This document shows positions 36,776 through 45,120 of a DNA stretch of 64,000 bases, piece by piece. Source of the stretch: Bradyrhizobium sp. 164 (lineage in GTDB: Bacteria > Pseudomonadota > Alphaproteobacteria > Rhizobiales > Xanthobacteraceae); contig NZ_JADPKA010000027.1 in assembly GCF_023073715.1 (NCBI RefSeq), forward strand, positions 33,060 to 97,059, in the 5' to 3' direction. The notes under the pieces were generated by a model. It did no database searches. It saw nothing but the letters and a program-made list of their open reading frames with translations, and had not been told where the DNA came from. Position numbers and translations under genes: made by a program. Each line of letters opens with the position of its first letter. Positions within the stretch are counted from its first letter, which is position 1.

Positions 36776-37282
36776 ATGCTCGACGGCCTGCGCCAATTCA
36801 TCGCCGACATTGTTGCTCCCCACGACCAGACTCGCGCATTCGGCGACAGCGACTATCGGCTGGCGGCCACGGCGCTGCTGATTCACGTGGTCTCGCTGGA
36901 CGGTCAGCCGAGCGCAGCCGAGCAACGTAAACTGCATAGCCTGATCGAAAGCCACTTTGGGCTGGATCGCGGCACTGCGGACCGGCTGATCGCCGACGCC
37001 ACCGAGGTCGAGGGCGAGGCGGTCGATCTCTATCATTTCACCAGCGTGATCATGCGCTCGCTCGACGAAGAGGGTCGCAAGCGCATTGTGCGGATGATGT
37101 GGGAACTGGTCTATGCAGACGGCCAGGTCAGCGAGTTCGAGGACAACGTCGTCTGGCGCGCCTCTGATCTGCTCGGGATTTCGCAGCGCGACCGGATCGA
37201 CCTGAAGCACGCGGTCGCGGACCGAGCCGGTGGTCAGGTCAAGGACAGCGCGGTCGCGGCTGACGGCTCTGGCCTCGACTGA
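36776..37282 (+). CDS. TerB-like (tellurite resistance B family) protein
   Basis: The 168-residue all-helical protein matches the TerB fold: ALLIHVVSLDGQPSAAEQRKL (first acidic metal-binding helix pair) and MWELVYADGQVSEFEDNVVWR (second). TerB-like proteins bind calcium or other metal ions and are found in stress and phage-defence settings; the standalone form is common in proteobacteria with unknown function. A GTAGGA site precedes the ATG. It stands alone with about 200 bases on each side. Confidence 0.88.
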   Translation: MLDGLRQFIADIVAPHDQTRAFGDSDYRLAATALLIHVVSLDGQPSAAEQRKLHSLIESHFGLDRGTADRLIADATEVEGEAVDLYHFTSVIMRSLDEEGRKRIVRMMWELVYADGQVSEFEDNVVWRASDLLGISQRDRIDLKHAVADRAGGQVKDSAVAADGSGLD

Positions 37283-37484
37283 TGGCGGCCTGCGCGGAGA
37301 CATGACGAAACTTTAATTTATCCGCCGCCTGCGCCGAATTCGCCTGCAAATCAAAGGTTTTTCAAGGCGGCTTGTCGTTCTGCTCAAGCGGCCATGCTGG
37401 CAGCGCAGCTTGCATGTCGCGCGTGGCCTATGCTCTCGTTCCACCATTGCGGGGCCAAAAACTTGAATTCAAGAGACTTCGATC

Positions 37485-38264
37485 GTGACTGAGCGGGTGA
37501 CGCTGATTACCGGTGCCTCGGCGGGTATCGGCATGGAGCTGGCGCGCGTGTTTGCCGCCAACGGGCATCGCCTCGCATTGACCGGGCGACGGGCGGGCCG
37601 GTTGGAAGCGCTTGCCGCGGAGCTGGCCGCCAAGGGCGGCAAGAAACCGATCGTGATCGCCTGCGATCTCGAGGAAGCGGATGCCGGCGACAAGATCGCG
37701 GCAGCGCTTGCCGCCGAAGGTGTCGAACTCGATCATCTCGTCAACAATGCCGGTTTCGGCGTGTTCGGTGATGCGATCGAGCGCGATCGCGTCGAGCAGC
37801 TCGGCATCGTCGATGTCAATGTCCGGGCCCTGACGGATCTGTCGCTGCGCTTTGCCGATCAGCTCATCAAGAACAGGGGCGGTCTTCTCAATGTCGGATC
37901 TGTCGCCGGCTTTCTGCCTGGCCCCGGCATGGCCGTCTACTACGCCTCAAAGGCCTATGTCATCTCCTTCACCGAAGCGCTGCGGGCGGAGCTTGCACCG
38001 CGCGGCGTCCGCGTCACCGTGCTTTGCCCGGGCCCGGTGCCAACCGAATTCCAGGCTCGCGCCGGAGTCGGATCCCAACATGATACGGCGGTTCTCAACG
38101 TCTCTGCCGCCGAGGTGGCCCGCGATGCGTATCGCGGTCTGATGGCCAACAAACGGGCAGTGCTGCCTGGTCTGGGCATCAAGATTGTGCCGTTGGCGCT
38201 GCGTTTCTTCCCGCGCGGCTTCATCTTGGCCGCGACCAGCCGATTCCAGAGGCGCAGATCCTAG
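37485..38264 (+). CDS. Short-chain dehydrogenase/reductase
   Basis: The 259-residue classical SDR has the NAD(P) motif TLITGASAGIGMELARVFA, the LVNNAGFG motif, the catalytic GSVAGFL serine region and YYASKAYV (Tyr-x3-Lys). The YGRRAGRLEAL-type basic residues after strand 2 suggest NADPH preference. It resembles the DltE-like group; substrate unknown. The start is a GTG at 37485 with AGAGA upstream. No obvious operon partner. Confidence 0.88.
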   Translation: MTERVTLITGASAGIGMELARVFAANGHRLALTGRRAGRLEALAAELAAKGGKKPIVIACDLEEADAGDKIAAALAAEGVELDHLVNNAGFGVFGDAIERDRVEQLGIVDVNVRALTDLSLRFADQLIKNRGGLLNVGSVAGFLPGPGMAVYYASKAYVISFTEALRAELAPRGVRVTVLCPGPVPTEFQARAGVGSQHDTAVLNVSAAEVARDAYRGLMANKRAVLPGLGIKIVPLALRFFPRGFILAATSRFQRRRS

Positions 38265-38335
38265 AGAAGGCCTGAGGCGTCCGTAGTGGCCCGGAGCTTG
38301 CTTTGATCTCGGTGTGTGCGCGAACTCACACGATG

Positions 38336-38350
38336 TTAACCATCGCTTAG
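38336..38350. promoter_or_regulatory. Possible CtrA box upstream of the amidotransferase gene
   Basis: TTAACCATCGCTTAG fits TTAA-N7-TTAA with one mismatch and contains the TTAACCAT core often seen in alphaproteobacterial CtrA sites. It ends 40 bases before the start codon. Confidence 0.4.
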
Positions 38351-38389
38351 CTATGCTGGCGGTCTGAACCGATAGCACTCGCAGAGGCC

Positions 38390-39190
38390 ATGTCGTTCCG
38401 GACGGACAGGTTTCGTCGCGCAGAATTGGTGCCCCTCCGAACGAGGACGCCTGGCGCGGCCGCCTTCGTCTCCGAAGCCCGGCTCCCGGTTCTGATCGTC
38501 CTGCATCAGGAATCCTCGACCCCCGGCCGAATCGGCAATGCCCTGCGCGCGCTCGGCCATCGTCTCGACATCCGGCGACCGCGCTTCGGCGATGCCCTGC
38601 CCGAGACGCTCGATCAGCATGCCGGCGTCGTGATCTTCGGCGGCCCCATGAGCGTCAACGATCCCGATGACTACATCCGCCGCGAGATCGACTGGATCGA
38701 AATTCCGCTCCGCGAGCAGCGGCCGTTCCTCGGCGTCTGCTTAGGTGCACAGATGCTGGCGATGCAGCTCGGGGCCCACGTCGCGCCTCATGCGGAGGCG
38801 CTGGCCCAGATCGGGTACTACCCGATCAGGCCCACTGCCGCGGGACATGCGCTCTGCCCGCACTGGCCGGGGCAAGTCTACCACTGGCATCGCGAAGGAT
38901 TTGATCTTCCGGTCAGCGCCGAGCTGCTCGCCGAGGGCGATGATTTTCCGGTGCAGGCGTTCCGTACGGGCAATGCCTTCGGTGTGCAGTTTCATCCAGA
39001 CGTGACCTACGCGATGATGTGTCGCTGGACCACGCGCGGCTATGATGGCTTCAGCGCGCCGGGTGCGCGGCAGCGGCATCATCATTTTGCAGATCGTGCC
39101 GTCTACGACGCCGCGGAACGCGCCTGGCTCGATCACTTCATCGATGGCTGGCTGGCGCGCCGGCCGGCGCTTGCGCAAGCCGCCGAGTGA
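38390..39190 (+). CDS. Class I glutamine amidotransferase
   Basis: The 266-residue protein has a GATase1 domain beginning at about residue 30 (PVLIVLHQESSTPGRIGNAL). The nucleophile cysteine is in PFLGVCLGAQMLA and the catalytic His in VQFHPDVTY; the usual following Glu is Asp here. VVIFGGPMSVND is the oxyanion loop. It resembles the GMP-synthase-like standalone amidotransferases of unclear acceptor. The C-terminus is extended with a helix (AWLDHFIDGWLARRP). A possible CtrA box lies just upstream. Confidence 0.88.
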   Translation: MSFRTDRFRRAELVPLRTRTPGAAAFVSEARLPVLIVLHQESSTPGRIGNALRALGHRLDIRRPRFGDALPETLDQHAGVVIFGGPMSVNDPDDYIRREIDWIEIPLREQRPFLGVCLGAQMLAMQLGAHVAPHAEALAQIGYYPIRPTAAGHALCPHWPGQVYHWHREGFDLPVSAELLAEGDDFPVQAFRTGNAFGVQFHPDVTYAMMCRWTTRGYDGFSAPGARQRHHHFADRAVYDAAERAWLDHFIDGWLARRPALAQAAE

Positions 39191-39284
39191 TCGCGCCTTC
39201 GCCCGAAGCCCTTGCCTCTCCCCTGAATATGCTAGGCTCTCTGTCAACGAGCGCACACGAACGCGCCGGCAAAGGGAGAGCGCC

Positions 39285-40097
39285 ATGGCCTACGAGCACA
39301 TTCTCTATGAAGTGAGCGACAAGATCGCAACCATCACGCTCAATCGCCCGGATCGCATGAACGCTTGGACGCCGATCATGGAGCGCGACGTGCGTCACGC
39401 GATGGAAGCGTCAAGCATCGACGACAAGGTCCGCGTCATCGTGCTCACTGGTGCGGGCCGCGCCTTCTGCGCCGGCGCCGACATGGATGCGCTGAAAGGG
39501 CTCGACCCCGATGACGTCAGACGCGCCTCGAACCTGCCGCCCTTTGACATGAACCGCCGGCCGGATTGGCAGACGCGCTACGGCTATTACCCATCGATCA
39601 AGAAGCCGATCATTGCCATGCTCAACGGCGCGACCGCGGGCATTGGCCTCGTCCACGCGCTCTATTGCGATCTGCGCTTTGCCGCCGACAACACGGTGTT
39701 CACGACCGCCTTCGCGCGGCGCGGTCTGATCGCCGAGCACGGCATCAGCTGGATGCTGCCGCGCATCGTCGGTCATGCCAACGCGCTGGACCTGTTGCTT
39801 TCGGCCCGGCGCGTGCCGAGCGCGGAAGCGCTGCGGATCGGGCTGGTGAACCGGATCTGCTCGCCGGAGAAACTGCGCGAGGAGACCTATGCCTATGCCC
39901 GAGACCTCGCCGATTTCGTCTCACCGAGCGCGATGGCGGTGATCAAGCGGCAGCTATACGAGGTGCCGTTCCACACGCTGGCCGAGGCGACGATCGAAGC
40001 CAACCGAGAGATGATGGTGGCGCTGAACGGCAGCGATTTCCGGGAAGGAGTCGCAAGCTTCATCGAGAAGCGGCCACCGCGGTTTACGGGGAAATAG
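39285..40097 (+). CDS. Enoyl-CoA hydratase/isomerase family protein
   Basis: A 270-residue crotonase-fold protein: [13 protein letters not shown] at the start, the oxyanion-hole motifs [15 protein letters not shown] and [22 protein letters not shown], and the catalytic region [20 protein letters not shown] with Glu in place. It should hydrate or isomerise an enoyl-CoA. The start at 39285 has an AAAGGGAGAG site; the frame is open far upstream but overlaps the previous gene. No other fatty-acid genes adjoin it. Confidence 0.92.
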   Translation: MAYEHILYEVSDKIATITLNRPDRMNAWTPIMERDVRHAMEASSIDDKVRVIVLTGAGRAFCAGADMDALKGLDPDDVRRASNLPPFDMNRRPDWQTRYGYYPSIKKPIIAMLNGATAGIGLVHALYCDLRFAADNTVFTTAFARRGLIAEHGISWMLPRIVGHANALDLLLSARRVPSAEALRIGLVNRICSPEKLREETYAYARDLADFVSPSAMAVIKRQLYEVPFHTLAEATIEANREMMVALNGSDFREGVASFIEKRPPRFTGK

Positions 40098-40145
40098 GGG
40101 CAGGAGCTTCGAGCAGTCCATCTTCGCCCTTTGGGCTTCGCCGGA

Positions 40146-40208
40146 CACCACGCTTCGCCCTTGCGGCCCCGACGTGGCTGCGCCACGCGGAGCCCGAAGG
40201 GCGAAGCG

Positions 40209-40213
<5 letters not shown>
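40146..40213. repeat. 17-base perfect inverted repeat overlapping the tRNA-Ala 3' end
   Basis: CACCACGCTTCGCCCTT at 40146-40162 is the exact reverse complement of 40197-40213; the latter includes the CCA end and discriminator base of the minus-strand tRNA. The 34-base loop holds a smaller CGTGG/CCACG hairpin. It may be a processing or termination structure for the tRNA transcript, or a scar of an integration event at the tRNA end. Confidence 0.8.
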
Positions 40214-40284
<71 letters not shown>

Positions 40285-40471
40285 TTTGCTGGCCGCTCTG
40301 GTGAATGCGGCCGACAACCGGGCGCCATTTAAGTCCCCGCCAAGGTCAAGTCAAGGACGGCTATAACCCGGTTTTAGCCATCCGGGCGCCGACTTCCCTT
40401 GTTTGGGTCGGGGGGAACCGATATCAAGCCAACGGCGTCAATCCCGACCGGAGCCAGAGTTTTCAAAAACC

Positions 40472-40762
40472 ATGCGTGCCGTTCTCGACATCGTCATCAT
40501 CGTGCTCGATCTCTACGTCTGGCTGCTGATCGCGTCCGCGATCCTGTCCTGGCTGATCGCCTTCAACGTGGTGAACACCCGCAACCAGTTCGTCTCGGCG
40601 GTGGCGGAGTTCCTGTACCGCATCACCGAGCCCTTGCTGGCACCTATTCGCAATTTCCTGCCCAGTCTCGGCGGCCTCGACATCTCGCCGATCATCCTGA
40701 TCCTGCTGATCATGTTTATCGAGCGGGTGATCCTGTATTACATCTACCCGAACGTGATCTAG
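40472..40762 (+). CDS. YggT family membrane protein
   Basis: The 96-residue protein is a single YGGT repeat with two or more membrane helices (DIVIIVLDLYVWLLIASAIL and ISPIILILLIMFIERVILYYIY) around the conserved loop RITEPLLAPIRNFLPSLGG(L/I)D. YggT proteins take part in osmotic or envelope stress in some bacteria and are usually followed by a DUF167 gene, as here. Start 40472 has no strong ribosome site. A weak EcfG-like GGAAC-N17-CGTC lies at 40414. Confidence 0.9.
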   Translation: MRAVLDIVIIVLDLYVWLLIASAILSWLIAFNVVNTRNQFVSAVAEFLYRITEPLLAPIRNFLPSLGGLDISPIILILLIMFIERVILYYIYPNVI

Positions 40763-40777
40763 GCAGGCTGGAGCGCC

Positions 40778-41119
40778 TTGGTTGCCAAAGAACCCTGGCG
40801 TCCCTCCGGCACAGGAATCAGCATCGCGGTGCGGGTGACGCCGCGCGGCGGCCGCGACGACATCGACGGGATCGAGCAGCTCTCCGACGGCCGCAGCGTG
40901 CTCAAGGTGCGGGTACGCGCCATTGCCGATGGTGGCGAGGCCAACAAGTCGGTCTTGGTCCTGCTGGCGAAATCGCTTGGTGTGCCCAAGGCCAACGTCA
41001 GGCTTTTATCCGGGGCGAGCTCGCGGCTGAAGCAGATCGCGATCGAGGGCGATTCGGCAGGGCTCGGCGAAGCCTTGCGTCAGCTCGCTTTCGTCAAATC
41101 GATAGACCATGGGAACTGA
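40778..41119 (+). CDS. DUF167 (YggU-like) protein
   Basis: The 113-residue protein has the DUF167 hallmarks: [19 protein letters not shown], a central [28 protein letters not shown] block, and [18 protein letters not shown]. Structures of relatives show a small alpha/beta fold, but function is unknown. Translation most likely starts at the TTG at 40778 with GGAG 4-5 bases upstream. It lies 15 bases after yggT and 1 base before folD, so the three form one operon. Confidence 0.9.
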   Translation: MVAKEPWRPSGTGISIAVRVTPRGGRDDIDGIEQLSDGRSVLKVRVRAIADGGEANKSVLVLLAKSLGVPKANVRLLSGASSRLKQIAIEGDSAGLGEALRQLAFVKSIDHGN

Positions 41120-41120
41120 C

Positions 41121-42005
41121 ATGACCGCTAAAATCATCGATGGAAAAGTCATTGCCGCGGAACTTCGCGGCCGCGTCGCCGAGGAGGTCGCCCGCGTCAA
41201 GCGCGAGCACAATCTGGTGCCGGGCCTTGCGGTGGTGCTGGTCGGCAACGACCCTGCCAGCGAGGTCTATGTCCGCTCCAAGCACACCCAGACGCAAGGC
41301 GCCGGCATGGCCTCGTTCGAGCACAAGCTGCCGGCCGACGTTTCGCAAGCAGACCTCTTGGCGCTCGTCGCAAAGCTCAACCGCGATCCGGCCGTGCACG
41401 GCATTCTGGTGCAACTGCCGCTGCCGAAGGGGCTGAACACCGAGGCCGTGATCAACGCCATCGATCCCGCCAAGGATGTCGATGGCCTGAATCCGAGCAA
41501 TGCCGGCCGGCTCGCCGGCGGTTTTGAGGCGCTGTCGCCCTGCACGCCGCTGGGCTGCATCATCCTGACCAAAAGCGTGCACGCTTCGCTCGAAGGCATG
41601 AACGCTATCGTCATCGGCCGCTCCAACCTGGTCGGCCGTCCGCTGGTGCAGTTGCTGCTGAACGAGAACGCCACGGTCACGATCGCGCATTCGCGCTCGC
41701 GCGATCTGCCTGCCCTCGTGAAGCGCGCCGACCTCGTCTATGCCGCTGTCGGCAAGCCGGAGATGGTGCGCGGCGACTGGCTAAAGCCGGGCGCGACCGT
41801 GATCGACGTCGGCATCAACCGCATCCCCAAACAAGACGGCAAGACCCGCCTCGTCGGCGACGTTGCCTATCAGGAAGCGCTTGGGGTTGCCGGCGCGATT
41901 ACGCCGGTGCCGGGCGGCGTCGGCCAGATGACGGTCGCCTGTCTGCTGGTGAATACGCTCCGTGCCGCCTGCGCGATCACAGGGCTGCCGAAGCCGGCGG
42001 TGTAG
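41121..42005 (+). CDS. folD: Methylenetetrahydrofolate dehydrogenase/cyclohydrolase FolD
   Basis: The 294-residue protein contains the FolD signatures: [14 protein letters not shown] (catalytic Lys in YxxxK), [17 protein letters not shown], the NADP-binding [13 protein letters not shown], and [12 protein letters not shown] near the end. It interconverts methylene-, methenyl- and formyl-tetrahydrofolate, supplying formyl groups to PurH among others. Its ATG lies 1 base after the DUF167 stop, with GGGAAC as ribosome site. It is followed by a CCGGAAT-type palindrome. Confidence 0.96.
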   Translation: MTAKIIDGKVIAAELRGRVAEEVARVKREHNLVPGLAVVLVGNDPASEVYVRSKHTQTQGAGMASFEHKLPADVSQADLLALVAKLNRDPAVHGILVQLPLPKGLNTEAVINAIDPAKDVDGLNPSNAGRLAGGFEALSPCTPLGCIILTKSVHASLEGMNAIVIGRSNLVGRPLVQLLLNENATVTIAHSRSRDLPALVKRADLVYAAVGKPEMVRGDWLKPGATVIDVGINRIPKQDGKTRLVGDVAYQEALGVAGAITPVPGGVGQMTVACLLVNTLRAACAITGLPKPAV

Positions 42006-42010
42006 GTTGT

Positions 42011-42101
42011 CGTCTCCGGGGCGGCTCGAAGAGCGAACCCGGAATTTCGGGCCACACACTTCTGGATTCCGGGTTCGCTCTTCGCGCGCCCCGGAACGAC
42101 G
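42011..42101. repeat. CCGGAAT-type palindromic repeat between folD and ppa
   Basis: CGTCTCCGGGGCG and CGCCCCGGAACGACG pair at the ends, with GAAGAGCGAACCCGGAAT and ATTCCGGGTTCGCTCTTC forming a long inner stem. It separates the convergent folD and ppa genes and probably terminates both. Confidence 0.75.
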
Positions 42102-42110
42102 GTTATTTCG

Positions 42111-42647
42111 TTACTTCTTCTTTTTCTTCTCGCGCTCAATGCCTTCGAGAATCAGCTTGTGCGCGTCCTCGGGGCCGCCCCAGCGCAGGATTTTCACCCA
42201 CTTGCCCTTCTCAAGATCCTTGTAGTGCTCGAAGAAGTGCTGGATCTGCTGGAGCGTGATGTCAGGCAGGTCAGAGTAGCTCTTCACCTTATCGTAGCGC
42301 TGCGTCAGCTTCGACGACGGCACCGCCAAGATCTTTTCGTCGCCGCCGGCTTCGTCTTCCATGAACAGCACGCCGACCGGCCGCACGCTCATGACGGCGC
42401 CGGGAATGATGGCGCGGGTGTTGATGATCAGGACGTCACAGGGATCGCCATCATCCGACAAGGTGTGCGGGATGAAGCCGTAGTTCCCGGGGTAACGCAT
42501 CGGCGTGTAGAGGAAGCGGTCGACCACGAGCGTGCCGGCCTCCTTGTCCATCTCGTATTTGATCGGTTCGCCGCCCACGGGGACCTCGATGATGACATTG
42601 ACGTCATGTGGTACGTTTTTCCCGATCGAGACCGCATCGATACGCAT
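42111..42647 (-). CDS. ppa: Inorganic pyrophosphatase
   Basis: The 178-residue family I pyrophosphatase has [20 protein letters not shown] at the N-terminus, [19 protein letters not shown] with the metal-binding Asp cluster, and the later [13 protein letters not shown] and [17 protein letters not shown] segments. It hydrolyses pyrophosphate made by biosynthetic reactions in the cytoplasm. Length and motifs match the hexameric bacterial form. GGAG is about 8 bases upstream. The C-terminal lysine run (EREKKKKK) is unusual but harmless. Confidence 0.97.
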   Translation of the reverse strand: MRIDAVSIGKNVPHDVNVIIEVPVGGEPIKYEMDKEAGTLVVDRFLYTPMRYPGNYGFIPHTLSDDGDPCDVLIINTRAIIPGAVMSVRPVGVLFMEDEAGGDEKILAVPSSKLTQRYDKVKSYSDLPDITLQQIQHFFEHYKDLEKGKWVKILRWGGPEDAHKLILEGIEREKKKKK

Positions 42648-42824
42648 TCAAGGCTCCGTTGTTGCCGAGGTGACATCGCGCCCGGCAGCGATTTTGGCGC
42701 TGTCATACGCGGGCTTGGCCCGCTGATCCATCGCGTTTTTGTGAAATAATGAATCCGGCGATCACCGGCCCAAGTGGCAACGGTATCGACGGATGGAAAC
42801 GCTGCCGATTCAGGTTTCAGCAGC

Positions 42825-43334
42825 TCAATTGGTCCAGGCGAAGGCAACCTTGTCGAGCGACTTCGGCCCGAACCGCTCCGAGGAGCGTGCCACCATGCGG
42901 CCGCCTAGGGCACGGTAGAACTCGGTGGCCGGATCGTTGTCCGACAGCGCCCACACCACCATGCTTTTCAGGCCGCTCTGCATCAGGTCGCGGCGGGCGG
43001 CGGCGAACAGGCGGCGGCCGAAGCCGAGGCCCTGGAATTCAGGACGCAGATAGAGTTCGTAGATCTCGCCGTCGAAATGCAAGCTGCGGGCACGGTTGCG
43101 GCCATAATTGGCGTAGCCTGCGATCTTGTCGCCGAACACCAGCACGCTGACGCGGCTGCCCTTGCGGATCGCACTGTCCCACCATTGCGGACCGCGGCGG
43201 TTGATCAGCTTCTCCAACTCGGCGCCGGGAATGATGCCCTGATAGGCCGAGCGCCAGGCTTCGTCATGGGTCGACGCCACCGCAGTTGCATCTGCGGCTT
43301 TGGCCGGCCGGACTTCGATCAGGGTTGTGCTCAT
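42825..43334 (-). CDS. GNAT family N-acetyltransferase
   Basis: The 169-residue protein is a single GNAT domain: VRPAKAADATAVASTHDEAW at the start, YELYLRPEFQGLGFGRRLF (acetyl-CoA pyrophosphate loop Q/RxxGxG/A) and MVVWALSDNDPATEFYRALGG (motif B). The substrate is unknown. Start 43334 is preferred over 43370 because the homology begins just after it. A perfect CtrA-like box lies 46 bases upstream. Confidence 0.88.
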   Translation of the reverse strand: MSTTLIEVRPAKAADATAVASTHDEAWRSAYQGIIPGAELEKLINRRGPQWWDSAIRKGSRVSVLVFGDKIAGYANYGRNRARSLHFDGEIYELYLRPEFQGLGFGRRLFAAARRDLMQSGLKSMVVWALSDNDPATEFYRALGGRMVARSSERFGPKSLDKVAFAWTN

Positions 43335-43379
43335 GGACGCGATCAAACCAAGTCGCCGCGCCGGCGGCAAGACCTATCG

Positions 43380-43394
43380 TTAATTATCGGTTAA
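43380..43394. promoter_or_regulatory. CtrA-like box (TTAA-N7-TTAA)
   Basis: TTAATTATCGGTTAA is an exact match to the alphaproteobacterial CtrA consensus TTAA-N7-TTAA, placed 46 bases upstream of the GNAT start codon. A TTAACCAT half-site lies about 35 bases further upstream. Confidence 0.5.
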
Positions 43395-43559
43395 CCTGTG
43401 GACTTTCTGCATCAGTTTTTAACCATGTTGTACCGAAAGAGGACAAGCCGCCGTTCAGAACGGGATCGGCCTGCCATGCGCCGGTGCAAAACTCGCCTGC
43501 GGCGCCTAATGAATGCGATGGCTGCGCAAAAAGTCTGGCCGGAGTGATTCGTTCCTCCT

Positions 43560-43660
43560 GGAGCATGATCCGGAAAAGTGTGGAGCGGTTTTCCGAAAAG
43601 ATTATGCTCAAACAATAGTCTAAAGCGCGATGATCATTCGTCTTCATCTCATCGCGCTTT
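43560..43660. repeat. RIME-like palindromic repeat pair
   Basis: The first hairpin has outer arms GAGCATGATC / GATTATGCTC and inner arms CGGAAAA / TTTTCCG, a form I recognise from many Rhizobiales genomes. It is followed by AAAGCGCGATGA (43622-43633) and its exact inverted copy TCATCGCGCTTT (43649-43660). Both lie upstream of the hydrolase gene. Confidence 0.75.
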
Positions 43661-43701
43661 CGTGTGACATCGCTGTCGGTGTCCGCCTCCTCTGGCAATT
43701 C

Positions 43702-44613
43702 ATGCGGCTCCTCATCACCCCTGCGCTTCTGTGTTTGCTGGCCGTGCTGACTGCGTCACCTCTGTGCGCTCAGACCACGTTTGGCCCCTCCGGAGAGGAG
43801 GGCGAACCGTTTCGCCGGCAACAGTGGCGCGTGCCGTCGCCGGATACCAGCATTGCCGCGCATGCGCTGCTGTTTCGCCCTGTCGGCGCCGGCCCGTTCC
43901 GGCTCGCGGTCATCGCCCACGCCTCGACGCAGAATGGCTTGCGTCGCGCGCAAATGCCGCGACCGGAATATCGCGCGCTCACGGCGTATCTCGTCGCGCA
44001 CGGCTTTGCCGTGCTGGTGCCGGAACGGCTCGGTCACGGCGCGACCGGCGGCCACTATGTCGAAGACCAGGGCGGCTGCGACGAAGCGGACTACGCGCGA
44101 TCGGCCCGCGCAACGGCCGACGAAATCCGGCTCGCGCTGGACTATTTGCGAAAGCAGGAATTCATTCGCAAGGACGCTGCAACGGTGATCGGCCATTCCG
44201 CCGGCGGCTGGGGCGCGCTGGCACTCGCCAGCGCCGAGCCGAAGGCGGTTTCCGTCATCATTGCATTCGCGCCAGGGCGCGGCGGCCATGCCAATGATGA
44301 GCCGAACAGGATCTGCGCGCCGCATACGCTCCTTGCGGCCGCCGCCGAATTCGGCAAGACCGCGCGCATCCCCGTCACGTGGCTCGTTGCCGCCAACGAC
44401 AGTTACTTCGCTCCGGCATTTTCTCAAAGACTGGCTGAGGCGTTTGGCGGCGGTGGCGACAAGCTCGACTTTCGTATCCTGCCGGCCGTCGGCAGCGAGG
44501 GTCATTGGATGATCGAAACCGAGGCCGGCGTCAAAGCCGCAACCGGCGAGCTCGCGCGCGCGCTGAACCAGGGCAGGCCGGTGGCGGCCAAGAAGCCATG
44601 GGACAATCGCTGA
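43702..44613 (+). CDS. Secreted alpha/beta hydrolase (dienelactone-hydrolase-like)
   Basis: The 303-residue protein has a signal peptide (MRLLITPALLCLLAVLTASPLCA) and an alpha/beta hydrolase core: LAVIAHASTQNG, the loop VLVPERLGHGATGG, the nucleophile elbow VIGHSAGGWGAL, and a C-terminal EGHWM histidine. It is probably a periplasmic esterase or peptidase-like hydrolase; no substrate is evident. The stop overlaps the next start by one base (TGATG), so the two genes are translationally coupled. The extension to 43630 lies within a repeat. Confidence 0.85.
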   Translation: MRLLITPALLCLLAVLTASPLCAQTTFGPSGEEGEPFRRQQWRVPSPDTSIAAHALLFRPVGAGPFRLAVIAHASTQNGLRRAQMPRPEYRALTAYLVAHGFAVLVPERLGHGATGGHYVEDQGGCDEADYARSARATADEIRLALDYLRKQEFIRKDAATVIGHSAGGWGALALASAEPKAVSVIIAFAPGRGGHANDEPNRICAPHTLLAAAAEFGKTARIPVTWLVAANDSYFAPAFSQRLAEAFGGGGDKLDFRILPAVGSEGHWMIETEAGVKAATGELARALNQGRPVAAKKPWDNR

Positions 44614-45011
44614 TGCCTGAATGGCCCGACGACGATGTGATCCTGTTCGATGGCGTGTGCATTTTCTGCTCGCGCTGGGTCCGCTTCGTCGCCGCCCGCG
44701 ATACGGCGAAGCGGTTTCGCTTCACGCCGGTCCAGTCGGATTATGGGGCGCGGCTCGCGCGCACGTTCGGGATCGATCCGCACGATCCCGATACCAATGC
44801 AGTGATCCACGGCGGCGAGGTGTTCATGAAGTCCGATGCCGCGCTGACGGTGCGGTCTCAGCTCCCCGGCTGGGAATGGGTGCGCCGGCTGTTCGCCGTG
44901 CCGAGGCCGCTGCGGGATCCCGTGTACAGCCTCGTCGCACGCAGCCGCTATCGCATCTTCGGCAAGGACGATGCCTGTTTTGTGCCCGATGCCGATTACG
45001 GGCGCGGGTGA
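44613..45011 (+). CDS. DCC family thiol-disulfide oxidoreductase-like protein (DUF393)
   Basis: The 132-residue protein has the family signature DDVILFDGVCIFCSRWVRFV, with D-x-x-C-x-x-C, and a C-terminal YSLVARSRYRIFGKDDACF. DCC proteins are a predicted thioredoxin-fold group of unproven function. It is coupled to the preceding secreted hydrolase by a one-base TGATG overlap. Start 44613 puts the signature near residue 9; an ATG at 44598 is also in frame. Confidence 0.88.
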   Translation: MPEWPDDDVILFDGVCIFCSRWVRFVAARDTAKRFRFTPVQSDYGARLARTFGIDPHDPDTNAVIHGGEVFMKSDAALTVRSQLPGWEWVRRLFAVPRPLRDPVYSLVARSRYRIFGKDDACFVPDADYGRG

Positions 45012-45025
45012 TCGACTAGTATCCT

Positions 45026-45110
45026 CGTCATTGCGAGGAGCGAAGTCACGAAGCGATCCAGAATCTCTCCGCAGAAAGACCCTGGATGCTTCGCCGCGCT
45101 CGCAACGACG
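45026..45110. repeat. Palindromic repeat of the CATTGCGAG family
   Basis: CGTCATTGCGAG at the left and CTCGCAACGACG at the right pair with one mismatch; the GCGATCCAGAAT inner arm is shared with the other copies. It lies between the convergent DCC and amine oxidase genes and likely terminates both. Confidence 0.7.
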
Positions 45111-45120
45111 GAGCTTGCGG

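Larger units (their letters stand above)
43335..43701. other. Intergenic region with a CtrA-like site and a RIME-like repeat
   Basis: This 367-base stretch between divergent genes contains a TTAA-N7-TTAA box near the GNAT gene, a TTAACCAT at about 43425, and two hairpin repeats from 43560 to 43660. No gene was recognised. Confidence 0.6.
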
